Below are positions 51,705-59,994 of a DNA stretch of 64,000 nucleotides, piece after piece. This DNA comes from an uncultured Clostridia bacterium (lineage in GTDB: Bacteria > Bacillota > Clostridia > Christensenellales > Aristaeellaceae): contig CALGBY010000134.1 of the NCBI GenBank assembly GCA_937886445.1, positions 100,308 through 164,307 of the forward strand. The letters run 5' to 3'. Positions within the stretch are counted from its first letter, which is position 1. Each line of letters begins with the position of its first letter. The translations under genes were made by a program, and so were the position numbers. Below the pieces are notes generated by a model. The model was not told the origin of the DNA and made no database searches. It saw only the letters and a list, made by a program, of their open reading frames with translations.

Positions 51705-51828
51705 CCTCCGGAAGAGGCAACGATGTCTGTTTGAAGATCGGCCGACACGATCTTCTAACCTATGTGATGTACCTCCGGAAGAGGCACCAATGGGCAGTTT
51801 GAAGATCGACCGACACGATCTTCAAACT
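51705..51828. repeat. Tandem pair of CCTCCGGAAGAGG hairpin repeats
   Basis: Two units 67 bp apart. Each has CCTCCGGAAGAGGCA, then a GTTTGAAGATCG/CGATCTTCAAAC stem around a CCGACA loop (perfect in the second unit, one mismatch in the first). They fill most of the 229-bp gap between the two Nif11 precursor genes. A diverged single copy is at 4053-4110. Confidence 0.65.
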
Positions 51829-51840
51829 AAAGCAGCTTTA

Positions 51841-52185
51841 TCAGCCGCCTCCGCCAATGAAACAGAAGCATTTTATACTATTACCATTGCCGCCTGCACC
51901 TACCAAAGCGCACAATCCGCATTCACCTTCGACACTGGTACCGATGATTAGGCATCCCACCCTTCCGGCACTAACAGCCTCCACGTCCGAATCATCAAGC
52001 CCGCCGCTTTTTGGCTGAAGATCATCGGCACTCAACTCGAAACCCTGTTCTTTTGCAAAAGCAAGAACTGCCTCAACGGCTTTCTGCGGGTCTTCTTTGA
52101 CGGCAGAGAGCTTTTCGATCAATGCCTGTTTGATCTCCTCGTTCTCACCGAGAAAATCGGCAAATGCTTTCAACTTTTCATTCAT
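51841..52185 (-). CDS. Nif11-type leader RiPP precursor B
   Basis: 114 residues. The leader is nearly the same as precursor A but ends DDSDVEAVSAG rather than a plain Gly-Gly. The core starts RVGCLIIGTS and has cysteines at 78, 89, 92, 106 and 108, i.e. the same C-x10-C-x2-C-x13-C-x-C spacing as A, and also ends in GGGG. The 5' flanks of A and B (about 35 bp, then a shared GCAATACCGCGC) are duplicated too. It lies downstream of the radical SAM gene on the same strand. Confidence 0.8.
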   Translation of the reverse strand: MNEKLKAFADFLGENEEIKQALIEKLSAVKEDPQKAVEAVLAFAKEQGFELSADDLQPKSGGLDDSDVEAVSAGRVGCLIIGTSVEGECGLCALVGAGGNGNSIKCFCFIGGGG

Positions 52186-52385
52186 ATCCGTTTTCGCCTT
52201 CTTTCTGTAAGTTTATGTGATTATTCCGGTGCAATACCGCGCGAATGACCGGCAGCTGGTACGGGATCCGCCTGCGCTTACCTGAGGTCAGCCTGAAAAA
52301 CATGTTCGGCCTTTTTCATGCTGCCCGCCGGTACCGTGTCCGCGGGATGAACCGTAAGCGCGCTGACGGCTCGGGCGGTATCGCA

Positions 52386-53774
52386 TTAATGAATGATCTT
52401 TTTGACCGTTTCCGTTAATTTGTCATACCATCCGCCCCGATAGAATTCACAGGCATTCGGATCTTTATCAAGGAAGCCGTTTTCATTCAGGGACAGGGCT
52501 TCAGCCCTGCAGCCTCCCAAACAGATATTGCGGTATTCACAGCCGCGGCATTGTTCGTTATGCCTGATGATCTCAACCGCTTTTTTCTGCACAAAATCCA
52601 TAAAGAAGGAATCATTCAGGCATCGGACCAGCCCGATATCCTGAATAACGGGAAATTTTTGCTGAACATTCATCCCGGAAAGAGAAAAGCACGGTAAAGC
52701 ACGCCCTTCCGGTGATATGTACATAACAGTTCTCGCGTGGCTGCAAAGGCATACCTTCTCCGGGTCCTGTCCCTCGCGGTTGCGCGGGATGGAATAATAG
52801 GAGAGATCCCCTTTATTGCCGACAAAGAATCCGCCCAGCTGAAGGTTGAGAGGCGCTCCGTCTTCATAAAAATGCGGTATATAATCCAGATAGGTACGGT
52901 ACAGATCGGGGATGGGAATGGAAGTTCCGTAGCCGTTTTCCTTCCATTTGCCGAGGTTTGATATGCCGTTGACCTTCAGGCGGGAACAGCCGGCCTCCGC
53001 CAGATGATTGACCGATGCTCTGAGAAGATGCTTGTTGCGTTCGCAAAGGCACATTTCTGCTCTGGTTTGTATCCCTCTCTCTTTGCAGCGGAGGAACGCG
53101 GCATCCACAAGCTTTTCGGCGCCGTCGATACCGCGAAGCCAGTCGTGAAACCCGGGGCCGTCATAGCTCATGTCAATGGTGCAGCTTCCCAGCCCTCTTT
53201 TTTCCAGCCCGTCCAGAAAACGGTCATTGACCAGCGCTCCGTTGGAATAGATGGATTCGATCATGATATTCTTTTCCAGCAGAGCGTCAACGATATCCCA
53301 GAAATCCCTTCTCACCAGCGGCTCGCCGCCGGTAAGGGAAACCATCCCTACGCCGCATTTGTCCAGCTCGTCAATGATTTTCATGACGGTTTCAAAAGGC
53401 AACTCGCCAAGCTTCGCGTCTTCCGCGGACATATAGCAGTGGCGGCAGCGATAATTGCATTTACCGGTGATGGACCAGTGCGCCTGTTTGATGAACCGTG
53501 ACGGATATTGGAAATACTCCTGACGGGAAGAGATCGTCCCCGGCACATCCGATCTGTCCACGATGCCTTTGCTGAACAGCTGTTCCGCGATCGCGCGCTG
53601 CTGCCCGGAGATCAGGAACGGCATTGAAAAATCGATCTTTCCGTCGCACAGGCGGAGCACATCGAATACGTCTCCGGCCAGAAATAAAGTAATGTGCTTC
53701 TCCTGATCGATCAGGGCGTACGGTGCTTTCTGCCAGCCGCGCAGAATATATTGAGGCTTCAAAGAATAATACAT
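52386..53774 (-). CDS. PqqD-like/radical SAM/SPASM peptide maturase
   Basis: 462 residues from the ATG at 53774 (GAGGAAAAA site; the open frame extends to 53900 without one). Residues 5-80 resemble a PqqD-like RiPP recognition element (YALIDQEKHITLFLAGDVFDVL). The radical SAM cluster motif CNYRCRHCY is at C106, C110 and C113, followed by LTGGEPLVRRDFWDIV. A C-terminal SPASM domain has cysteines in VCLCSHARTVMYISPEGRALPC and in EQCRGCEYRNICLGGCRAEAL, enough for auxiliary Fe-S clusters. It should install a radical-derived crosslink or epimer in a precursor peptide encoded next to it. Confidence 0.88.
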   Translation of the reverse strand: MYYSLKPQYILRGWQKAPYALIDQEKHITLFLAGDVFDVLRLCDGKIDFSMPFLISGQQRAIAEQLFSKGIVDRSDVPGTISSRQEYFQYPSRFIKQAHWSITGKCNYRCRHCYMSAEDAKLGELPFETVMKIIDELDKCGVGMVSLTGGEPLVRRDFWDIVDALLEKNIMIESIYSNGALVNDRFLDGLEKRGLGSCTIDMSYDGPGFHDWLRGIDGAEKLVDAAFLRCKERGIQTRAEMCLCERNKHLLRASVNHLAEAGCSRLKVNGISNLGKWKENGYGTSIPIPDLYRTYLDYIPHFYEDGAPLNLQLGGFFVGNKGDLSYYSIPRNREGQDPEKVCLCSHARTVMYISPEGRALPCFSLSGMNVQQKFPVIQDIGLVRCLNDSFFMDFVQKKAVEIIRHNEQCRGCEYRNICLGGCRAEALSLNENGFLDKDPNACEFYRGGWYDKLTETVKKIIH

Positions 53775-53914
53775 GCCTGTTTTTCCTCGGATCCTGATTT
53801 GCCTGTAACAGTGAGCCCCGGCTTTCACCGGGCATTTGGCCGCGGAGGCCGCGCTCCATTCCGGTCGGCTTTGCGGGTGCCGAAGCGCCGCATAAAACAC
53901 GCTCCGCGCCCGGG

Positions 53915-54124
53915 TCAGTCATCGTCATCGTAAAATTTTATGTCCGGAGGAAAATCAATGCGGATGTCCGGTTTGTATCCCGGAGGAGTCACAGGGATGC
54001 GGCGTCCGATGGGGGGAGGCTCAACGCCGCCGGTGCTCTGCATAAGCTCTTCATCCGTCAGATCCCGGGTCTTCCCGGTTTTTGCTTCCTCTTTCAAAGC
54101 GTTCAATTCTTCCCTGGTTTTCAT
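53915..54124 (-). CDS. Cys-free RiPP precursor with Pro/Asp-rich core
   Basis: 69 residues preceded by AAAGGAG. A 33-residue leader (MKTREELNALKEEAKTGKTR, then DLTDEELMQSTGG) ends in a double glycine. The 36-residue core begins VEPPPIGRRIPVTPPGY, continues KPDIRIDFPPDIKFYDDDD and contains no Cys, Ser or Trp. It is the gene immediately upstream of the radical SAM maturase and the first after the promoter at 54309-54337, so it is the prime candidate substrate. The repeated PDI-x-x-(D)F/Y units and the acidic tail are unusual. Confidence 0.75.
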   Translation of the reverse strand: MKTREELNALKEEAKTGKTRDLTDEELMQSTGGVEPPPIGRRIPVTPPGYKPDIRIDFPPDIKFYDDDD

Positions 54125-54308
54125 GGGGCTGATCTCCTTTCAGATCGTTATTTCATTTCCTGTCGCGCGGCAGAACGAATACTGTTTTCTGCCCGCGCCG
54201 GATCTTTTTACAATAAAATATACGAAGCATTTCGAAGAAATGACTACTGCTTACAGATTTCTCAGAACCTGCTGAAAACGCTGTGCAGCGATCAAAAACT
54301 CTGTATTT

Positions 54309-54337
54309 ATTATAAGCCGAAAACCGCCGCTTTTCAA
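54309..54337 (-). promoter_or_regulatory. Promoter of the RiPP operon
   Basis: On the minus strand TTGAAA (54337-54332), 17 bp and TATAAT (54314-54309), giving a leader of about 175 nt before the precursor ATG at 54124. The leader itself shows no clear gene. Confidence 0.75.
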
Positions 54338-54404
54338 TAGCCTGTTTGTAAGCACTTTTTGTTTCTGCTGTCGGCTGTTATCTTTGTAAATTCATCTGCC
54401 GCCC

Positions 54405-54550
54405 TTCCGGGCTTCACATCCTGTTTGATCTGCAGCTTTCGCAGTCCGTTTCCGGCTGTAAAAGAGCGTTTCCGCTTTTGCGAAAACGCTTTTTCAGGAA
54501 ACGGATGTGAGTGAATGAAACCGGGTCACGCCCTGCTTTCATTCGAGGGG
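54405..54550 (+). repeat. Modular hairpin repeat, copy E
   Basis: The outer stem CATCCTGTTTGA is matched by AGGAAACGGATG and encloses a GCGTTTCCGC/GCGAAAACGC stem. A GAATGAAACCGGGTCACGCCC stem pairs with CTGCTTTCATTC. Stem sequences differ from copies A-D but pairing is retained. It lies at the 3' end of the sensor kinase gene and overlaps its stop region. Confidence 0.6.
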
Positions 54551-57306
54551 CTGCCGTTTAAGATTATTGAGAGTGTTCCGAGCAGCTTTGCCACATCAAT
54601 GGGCTTTGCGATATGGCCGTTCATGCCGGCGGCGAACGCGTTTTGCTTGTCCTCATCAAAGGCGTTGGCCGTCATCGCGATGATCGGGATGGAGGAGGCG
54701 TACGGGACGGGCAGGGCGCGGATGGCCCGGGTGGCGTCATAGCCGTTCATTCTGGGCATCTGGATATCCATCAGGATCAGGTCATACTGCCCGGGCTTCG
54801 CGTTCTTCATCTTTTCAACGGCAATATCTCCGTCCTCCGCGGTGTCAAGAAGGATGCCCTCATCCTCCAGGATCTCTGCCGCGATCTCGCGGTTGAGCTC
54901 GTTATCCTCAACAAGCAGTATCTTTTTGCCGGCAAGGTTTACTTCGTCCCGTGCGGGAAGGCCGTCGGCCGGGTCCTGCGGCGGGGCGATACGGTTTTCC
55001 AGCTCTACGCGTACGGTGGTGCCCACATTCAGCTTGCTTTCTATGACGATGGTGCCGCCCATCAGCTCCACAAGCGATTTTGTGATGGCCATGCCGAGGC
55101 CGGTGCCCGTTACGCCGCTTTTGGTGGCGCTTTCCGCGCGGGAGAAGGGCTCAAAGACATGGGAGAGGAATTCCTCGCTCATGCCGATGCCGGTATCGGA
55201 TACGGTGTAGCGGAAGCGCGCGCGGCCGGGTGTGTCACAGGGCAGCTCTTCCGCGTACAGTTCTACCTTTCCGCCGGGGTTGGTATATTTGACGGAGTTG
55301 GAAATGATGTTGGTAAGCACGCGCATCACCAGCAGCCTGTCCACCCAGATCCAGTGATGGGTGAGCGCGGGGGAGATCTCTGAGGTGAACAGGATGTTCT
55401 TTTCCTGCGCGTTTCCGTTCAGTATGCTGTACAGGTTGTCCTTGGCAACATCAATGTTTATCGGTTCCTCGTTCAGCTTGACCGTTCCGGATTCCACACG
55501 GGACATATCCAGCACATCGTTGATGAGCATCAGCAGGTGGTTGCTGGACATTTTTACCTTTTTAAGGGCGTCCAGCACGCGGTCCTGATCGTTGATGTAC
55601 TTTTCGGCGATATCGGTAAAGCCGATGATGGCGTTCATGGGGGTGCGGATATCGTGGGACATATTGAACAGGAAGGAGGATTTGGCTCTGCTGGAGCTTT
55701 CCGCCGCGATCCTGGCGTTTTCCAGCTCACGCCGCGCGTCAAGCTCACGCCTTATCTCGTCATCCACATTTCTCATACAGGCGATCGTTTTGACAGGCTT
55801 ACCCTCCTCATCACGGATGGGAATGAAGCGAAGCCGGTAGTAGAGATAACCGCCCTCCGGCCTTGAGATGCGGAAATCCACATTGTGAGTCTTCCCTTCG
55901 GCAAAGGAGGCAAACACGGCTTCACGTCGGGTGTTCAGGATGAACTGCTCCCGGTCCTCCGGGTGTACAAAGCGGCCCATCAAGGCAAGCTTTTTGCTGT
56001 AATGCTTTTCCGCTACAGTTTCATTGTCGATCAGCGAGATGATGCTTTCGGTAAGGCGGCTGTGGAGCACCACCTTATCCTTCATCTTGTCTTCGTTCAG
56101 CTCCACAACGGCAATGCTGTCATACTCGATCGCCAGCGCGTGGATATAGGCCTCCTCGCGCTTGGTCTGTTCCACCAGAACGGTGATGTCCTTCACGCTT
56201 GTGAAGGAGATCACATCCCCGGACTGGCTGCGGATCATGGCGATGCTGCGGCGCAGCCACGCTTTTTTGCCCGAGATCGTTTTAGCCTCATAGTCAAAGG
56301 TGATCTCGGTCTGCCCGTTTTCGAATACCTCCAGCAGATGCTCCCTGTCCGTTTTTTCGGAAAACACGATGCTTCCGCTGCCCCTCACAAAGCGCTTGTT
56401 CCACGCTTCAATGTAGCGGTCATAGCTGCAGGGAAGGGTCATGCCGAGAATGCTTTCGCAGGAGACCTCGTTTCCGCTGTCGTCCTTCCATACGCCGTAA
56501 TACAGCTCGTCCCGGCTGAGGTTGGCCTCCAGCGATATGAGCGCGTCCGAGAGCACGGCCCGCTTGTAATTGGAAAGCTGGGTGGCGGTATTCTGCAGCT
56601 TTTCCTTTTCGGTGGTCACCTGCTGACGGGATTCATCCAGCTCATCGCCCACAACATACACATGCAGTATGCAGCTGCCGATCAGACAGCCCAGCGCGTA
56701 GAAGGGCAGCAACGGGTATTTTTCCTGAAAAAGGATAGCGACGAACATGGAGAGGCTGAAGAAGAAAATGGCGAGAAAGCGCCTTCTGTTTACCGCCTTT
56801 GTTCTGCACACGGCCACGAAGGTGATGACGCTGGAGAGCGCGAACATGGCTACCTGCACCCACAGCGCGATATAGCGGACGGGGCCGGCCACATAGGCGT
56901 CCGTTTCATCAAACCAGAAGAAGCAGCGCACAAAGAAATTGATGATCAGGGAGATGTTTTCCAGAACAAAGAAACCGACTCCCAGCGAAGTACAGAAGAC
57001 GGACCATTTTTTGGGCATATTCAGGTATTCCGTGATATAACGGTAAAAGCATACCACGGCGGATGACATGGCGATATAGTATATCGTGGTATCCACAAAC
57101 AGCAGGGGGATCCAGTTGAGGCCGGCCAGAATGCCCCACAGCGCGTCTGTGATGTAATAGACAAAGATCGAGAGCATCAGAAAACGGTATTTGCCGGAGG
57201 CTTTCTGCGCTTTATCGCGGCGGGTATTGAACATCACTCTGAAATTGATGATCAGGTGTACCGCGATGGCGATCAGGCCGATAACGGAATATAGGTAATC
57301 CTGCAT
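54526..57306 (-). CDS. Hybrid sensor histidine kinase with receiver domain
   Basis: 926 residues from the ATG at 57306 (AGAGGTG site; earlier in-frame starts lack one). Seven or so membrane segments occupy residues 1-210, followed by a short coiled coil and two PAS-type sensory regions (about 250-550). The HisKA domain carries NMSHDIRTPMNAIIGF with the phospho-His. A HATPase with SDTGIGMSEEFLSHVFEPF and GTGLGMAI follows, and a C-terminal receiver has KILLVEDNELNRE and the phospho-Asp in LILMDIQMPRMNG. No partner regulator is adjacent. The last codons lie in repeat copy E. Confidence 0.92.
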   Translation of the reverse strand: MQDYLYSVIGLIAIAVHLIINFRVMFNTRRDKAQKASGKYRFLMLSIFVYYITDALWGILAGLNWIPLLFVDTTIYYIAMSSAVVCFYRYITEYLNMPKKWSVFCTSLGVGFFVLENISLIINFFVRCFFWFDETDAYVAGPVRYIALWVQVAMFALSSVITFVAVCRTKAVNRRRFLAIFFFSLSMFVAILFQEKYPLLPFYALGCLIGSCILHVYVVGDELDESRQQVTTEKEKLQNTATQLSNYKRAVLSDALISLEANLSRDELYYGVWKDDSGNEVSCESILGMTLPCSYDRYIEAWNKRFVRGSGSIVFSEKTDREHLLEVFENGQTEITFDYEAKTISGKKAWLRRSIAMIRSQSGDVISFTSVKDITVLVEQTKREEAYIHALAIEYDSIAVVELNEDKMKDKVVLHSRLTESIISLIDNETVAEKHYSKKLALMGRFVHPEDREQFILNTRREAVFASFAEGKTHNVDFRISRPEGGYLYYRLRFIPIRDEEGKPVKTIACMRNVDDEIRRELDARRELENARIAAESSSRAKSSFLFNMSHDIRTPMNAIIGFTDIAEKYINDQDRVLDALKKVKMSSNHLLMLINDVLDMSRVESGTVKLNEEPINIDVAKDNLYSILNGNAQEKNILFTSEISPALTHHWIWVDRLLVMRVLTNIISNSVKYTNPGGKVELYAEELPCDTPGRARFRYTVSDTGIGMSEEFLSHVFEPFSRAESATKSGVTGTGLGMAITKSLVELMGGTIVIESKLNVGTTVRVELENRIAPPQDPADGLPARDEVNLAGKKILLVEDNELNREIAAEILEDEGILLDTAEDGDIAVEKMKNAKPGQYDLILMDIQMPRMNGYDATRAIRALPVPYASSIPIIAMTANAFDEDKQNAFAAGMNGHIAKPIDVAKLLGTLSIILNGSPSNESRA

Positions 57307-57364
57307 ATCACACCTCTGATCCGGACAGCATAGTATTTTTGTCGGCTGCTTATCTTTCTGATAT

Positions 57365-57393
57365 AATATAGCATATTTGTCCGTGCTCGGCAA
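57365..57393 (-). promoter_or_regulatory. Promoter of the hybrid kinase gene
   Basis: On the minus strand TTGCCG (57393-57388), 17 bp and TATATT (57370-57365), about 58 bp before the start. Confidence 0.5.
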
Positions 57394-57531
57394 TGCGGAA
57401 ACAGCAAAAATCCATGCAAAAACTTAAGGCACGACAAAAATCCGAAAATAAAGTCATGCCGGGCATACGGTGCAGCCGCTTGCGCGTGCTGACTGTCTGC
57501 CCGGCATGGTGATTTGTCTTTTGCACGGTAT

Positions 57532-58137
57532 TTACAGCAGGATCTCCGGCTCCTTTTCCGCTTCCTCTTCCGGCAGGCGAAATTCCTCCGCGCCGTTTTC
57601 CTCGCTGAGGGCGTTCATCGTCTGCTGTACGTACAGGGCGGCCTGCTCATCGGAAACGGGCTCCGCCGAGATCACGGGCAGCTGACGCGCGCGGATGCGC
57701 TCGTTCAGCTCCGCCATGCGCCGCACGCGGTACGCTACGCGTTTGTCAGTCATCGCGCGGGTCCTGATCCTGTCCAGGATCACCCTTGTGGTCACCGCCG
57801 CGGGAATGGCCAGCAGCAGCCCGCCGGCTGCCGCCGCGGCCGCGCCTACGCCCATGGCCGCGCCTGTTTTGGCGGCGCGGAAGGCGCTGTCCTGCACGGC
57901 GGACTTTGTGCTCTTTTTGCGCACGATCACCTTATAGCCCTCCGTGACCGCGATCACGGCAAAGGGCAGCACCGTGCCCGCGGTGCTGAGCGCCTCGGTA
58001 AGCACGCCGCTTTCCTCCATCACGCCCAGATCCACCGCCACATTATCGGCATAGGTGAGGGCAGTGGTAACGGAATCGATCACGGTGTCGTGCTGCCGCT
58101 TTTTGTATTTTTCCACCAGTTCCTGATACTTGGCCAT
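57532..58137 (-). CDS. Unknown protein with hydrophobic Ala/Gly-rich segment
   Basis: 201 residues. A charged start (MAKYQELVEKYKKRQHDTVI) is followed by two hydrophobic stretches (about residues 50-72 and a very Ala/Gly-rich AAMGVGAAAAAAGGLLLAIP near 92-112), then a basic helix and an acidic C-terminus. It could be a membrane-associated or EcsC-like protein but I do not recognise it firmly. It is the third gene of the pyrophosphokinase transcript, 17 bp after the coiled-coil gene. Confidence 0.6.
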   Translation of the reverse strand: MAKYQELVEKYKKRQHDTVIDSVTTALTYADNVAVDLGVMEESGVLTEALSTAGTVLPFAVIAVTEGYKVIVRKKSTKSAVQDSAFRAAKTGAAMGVGAAAAAAGGLLLAIPAAVTTRVILDRIRTRAMTDKRVAYRVRRMAELNERIRARQLPVISAEPVSDEQAALYVQQTMNALSEENGAEEFRLPEEEAEKEPEILL

Positions 58138-58154
58138 GCGCTTTCACACCCCGG

Positions 58155-58619
58155 TCACAGGATCGCCTTCAGTAAGGTGACCACGATCCACGCGCCGGCA
58201 ACGATGCCTGCCAGCCAGGTGAGCTGGCGGATGAGGCGCGTCCAGCTGTCGGTTTTTCTTTCTTTCTTTTCCTGCGCGGCTTTTTCAAGCTTTTCCTGCT
58301 TTTCCTCCAGCGCCTTTATCTGCTTTGAAAGCCCCTTCACGCTTTTATCAAGCGCTTCCAGCTTTTCAAGCGTATCGTTTTCAAAGGTGGTCTGGGAGGC
58401 GGCAACATTGTCCAGCAGGCGGCTGAGCCGCTCCTGATCCTCACTCAGGCCTTCCGCCACGAGAGATACCTCGCTGGTAAATTCCTCTATCAGCTTGTGG
58501 GTATCGCCGCCGCGCAGGGGAGAGAGCGTTTTGCCGATGATCTGCTTCGCGGCGGAAATGATCGGCTTTTTCGCGTGCTCCTCCTGAGGGATCAGCTGCT
58601 TGTTTTCGGCTTCTGTCAT
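58155..58619 (-). CDS. Unknown coiled-coil protein with C-terminal membrane anchor
   Basis: 154 residues: a long heptad-rich region (about 50-125, LSRLLDNVAASQTTFENDTL and KLEALDKSVKGLSKQIKALE) and a C-terminal hydrophobic segment (LTWLAGIVAGAWIVVTLLKA). It would face the cytoplasm with a tail anchor. The ATG lies 3 nt after the pyrophosphokinase stop with no separate ribosome site, so translation is coupled. Function unknown; possibly works with the next membrane protein. Confidence 0.62.
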   Translation of the reverse strand: MTEAENKQLIPQEEHAKKPIISAAKQIIGKTLSPLRGGDTHKLIEEFTSEVSLVAEGLSEDQERLSRLLDNVAASQTTFENDTLEKLEALDKSVKGLSKQIKALEEKQEKLEKAAQEKKERKTDSWTRLIRQLTWLAGIVAGAWIVVTLLKAIL

Positions 58620-58621
58620 GC

Positions 58622-59833
58622 TTATACCAGGCGGATACCGGCCGCCGCCTGCTCGGCCCTGTAGCGCTCAAGCAGCGTTTTGATCTTGTCTGTCGGGTTG
58701 AGAAGGGTGTGCAGGGAATGGTCGTGATTGAGGGCGGAGATGATGTAGGAGATGTACTTGCTCAGGTCCGCCTCGATGTACCAGGGAGCCTTTACCACCG
58801 CTTCATTGCGGTAGGAGGCGTTGGAAACGATCACGCGGTCCAGCAGGCCCTGCCTGTAGGCCTCGTCAAAGGCCTGCGTGCCGGCGGTAAAGAAGGCAAA
58901 GGTGGCCACGGCGAAGATGCGCCCCGCCTTGCGCTTCTTGAGCTCTTTGCAAAGATCGATGATGGAATCTCCGGAGGAGATCATATCATCCACCACCAGA
59001 ATATCCTTGCCCTCCACGCTGGCGCCGAGATATTCGTGCGCAACAATGGGATTGCGCCCGCCCACGATCTTCGTATAATCGCGGCGTTTGTAGAACATGC
59101 CCAGGTCCAGCCCCAGCACGCTGGAATAATAGATGTTGCGCTGCATCGCGCCTTCATCGGGGGAGACCACCATCATGCTCTCTTTATCGATGCGCAGGTC
59201 CTTTACATTTTTGCACAGGGCCTTGATCATCTGATAGGTGGGCATCACATTTTCAAAACCGGAAAGGGGAATGGCGTTCTGCACGCGGGGGTCATGCGCG
59301 TCAAAGGTGATGATGGTGTTTACACCCATGCGCGCCAGCTCCTGCAGGCCGATGGCACAGTCCAGCGATTCACGGCTGGAGCGCTTGTGCTGGCGGCTTT
59401 CATACAGCATGGGCATCACCACGCTGATGCGGTTGGCCTTGCCGGCGATCGCGCTGATCACGCGCTTTACATCCTGAAAATGATCGTCGGGGCTCATCGG
59501 CACCTCTTCGCCGAACATGTTGTAGGTTTTGTTATGGGCGCATACATCCGCCAGAATATAGATATCATAGCCGCGTACGCTTTCCTTGATCACGCCCTTG
59601 CCTTCGCCCGTTCCGAAGCGCGGGCAGTAGCATTTGATGAGAAAATCGTTTCTGCCAAGGCCGGGTGTGGCGGAGAAAGCCTTATCCTCCACTTCCTGCA
59701 GGCCGTGCCATTTGGTAAGCCAGCGGTTTACCTTTTCACCCATTTCCTCATAGCCGGGCATCGCGATGATACCCAAAGGACCGTGCGGCATGTAATCAGA
59801 CTCGTTATCCCACTTGGAAAGAAAATCCCCCAT
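58622..59833 (-). CDS. Ribose-phosphate pyrophosphokinase (PRPP synthetase family)
   Basis: 403 residues, longer than the usual 310-320 because of N-terminal and C-terminal extensions. TFDAHDPRVQNAIPL matches the PRPP synthetase FDLHA-type metal site. The PRPP-binding loop reads DILVVDDMISSGDSIID, and AVVSPDEG-like MVVSPDEGAMQR is the catalytic region. It makes PRPP from ribose 5-phosphate and ATP for nucleotide and amino-acid synthesis. It is followed by two unknown genes in one operon; promoter at 59990-59962. Confidence 0.88.
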   Translation of the reverse strand: MGDFLSKWDNESDYMPHGPLGIIAMPGYEEMGEKVNRWLTKWHGLQEVEDKAFSATPGLGRNDFLIKCYCPRFGTGEGKGVIKESVRGYDIYILADVCAHNKTYNMFGEEVPMSPDDHFQDVKRVISAIAGKANRISVVMPMLYESRQHKRSSRESLDCAIGLQELARMGVNTIITFDAHDPRVQNAIPLSGFENVMPTYQMIKALCKNVKDLRIDKESMMVVSPDEGAMQRNIYYSSVLGLDLGMFYKRRDYTKIVGGRNPIVAHEYLGASVEGKDILVVDDMISSGDSIIDLCKELKKRKAGRIFAVATFAFFTAGTQAFDEAYRQGLLDRVIVSNASYRNEAVVKAPWYIEADLSKYISYIISALNHDHSLHTLLNPTDKIKTLLERYRAEQAAAGIRLV

Positions 59834-59864
59834 TGTACTTCCCCTCCCGTTTTTTGCTTTGGAA

Positions 59865-59947
59865 ATGCCGGTCAGATGAAGCGGGCGCGGGCGAATTCTG
59901 TGTAAAAATCGCTGCGGATGAGCCTGCCGGATCGATCAGCGTTTCCC
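59865..59947 (-). mobile_element. Degenerate MITE-like copy in the pyrophosphokinase leader
   Basis: Read on the minus strand from 59947, GGGAAACGCTGATCGATCCG continues GGCAGGCTCATCCGCAGCG, matching the left end of the MITE copies with scattered changes. A later GAATTCGCCCGC/CATCTGACC part matches its right half after an internal deletion. It occupies the untranslated leader downstream of the promoter. Confidence 0.5.
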
Positions 59948-59961
59948 TTGGTACCGCTTTC

Positions 59962-59990
59962 ATTATACTCTATCCCTTATCTTTTTTCAA
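59962..59990 (-). promoter_or_regulatory. Promoter of the pyrophosphokinase operon
   Basis: On the minus strand TTGAAA (59990-59985), 17 bp and TATAAT (59967-59962), starting 5 bp after the stop of the SDR gene. The leader is about 120 nt. Confidence 0.75.
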
Positions 59991-59994
59991 CCGC

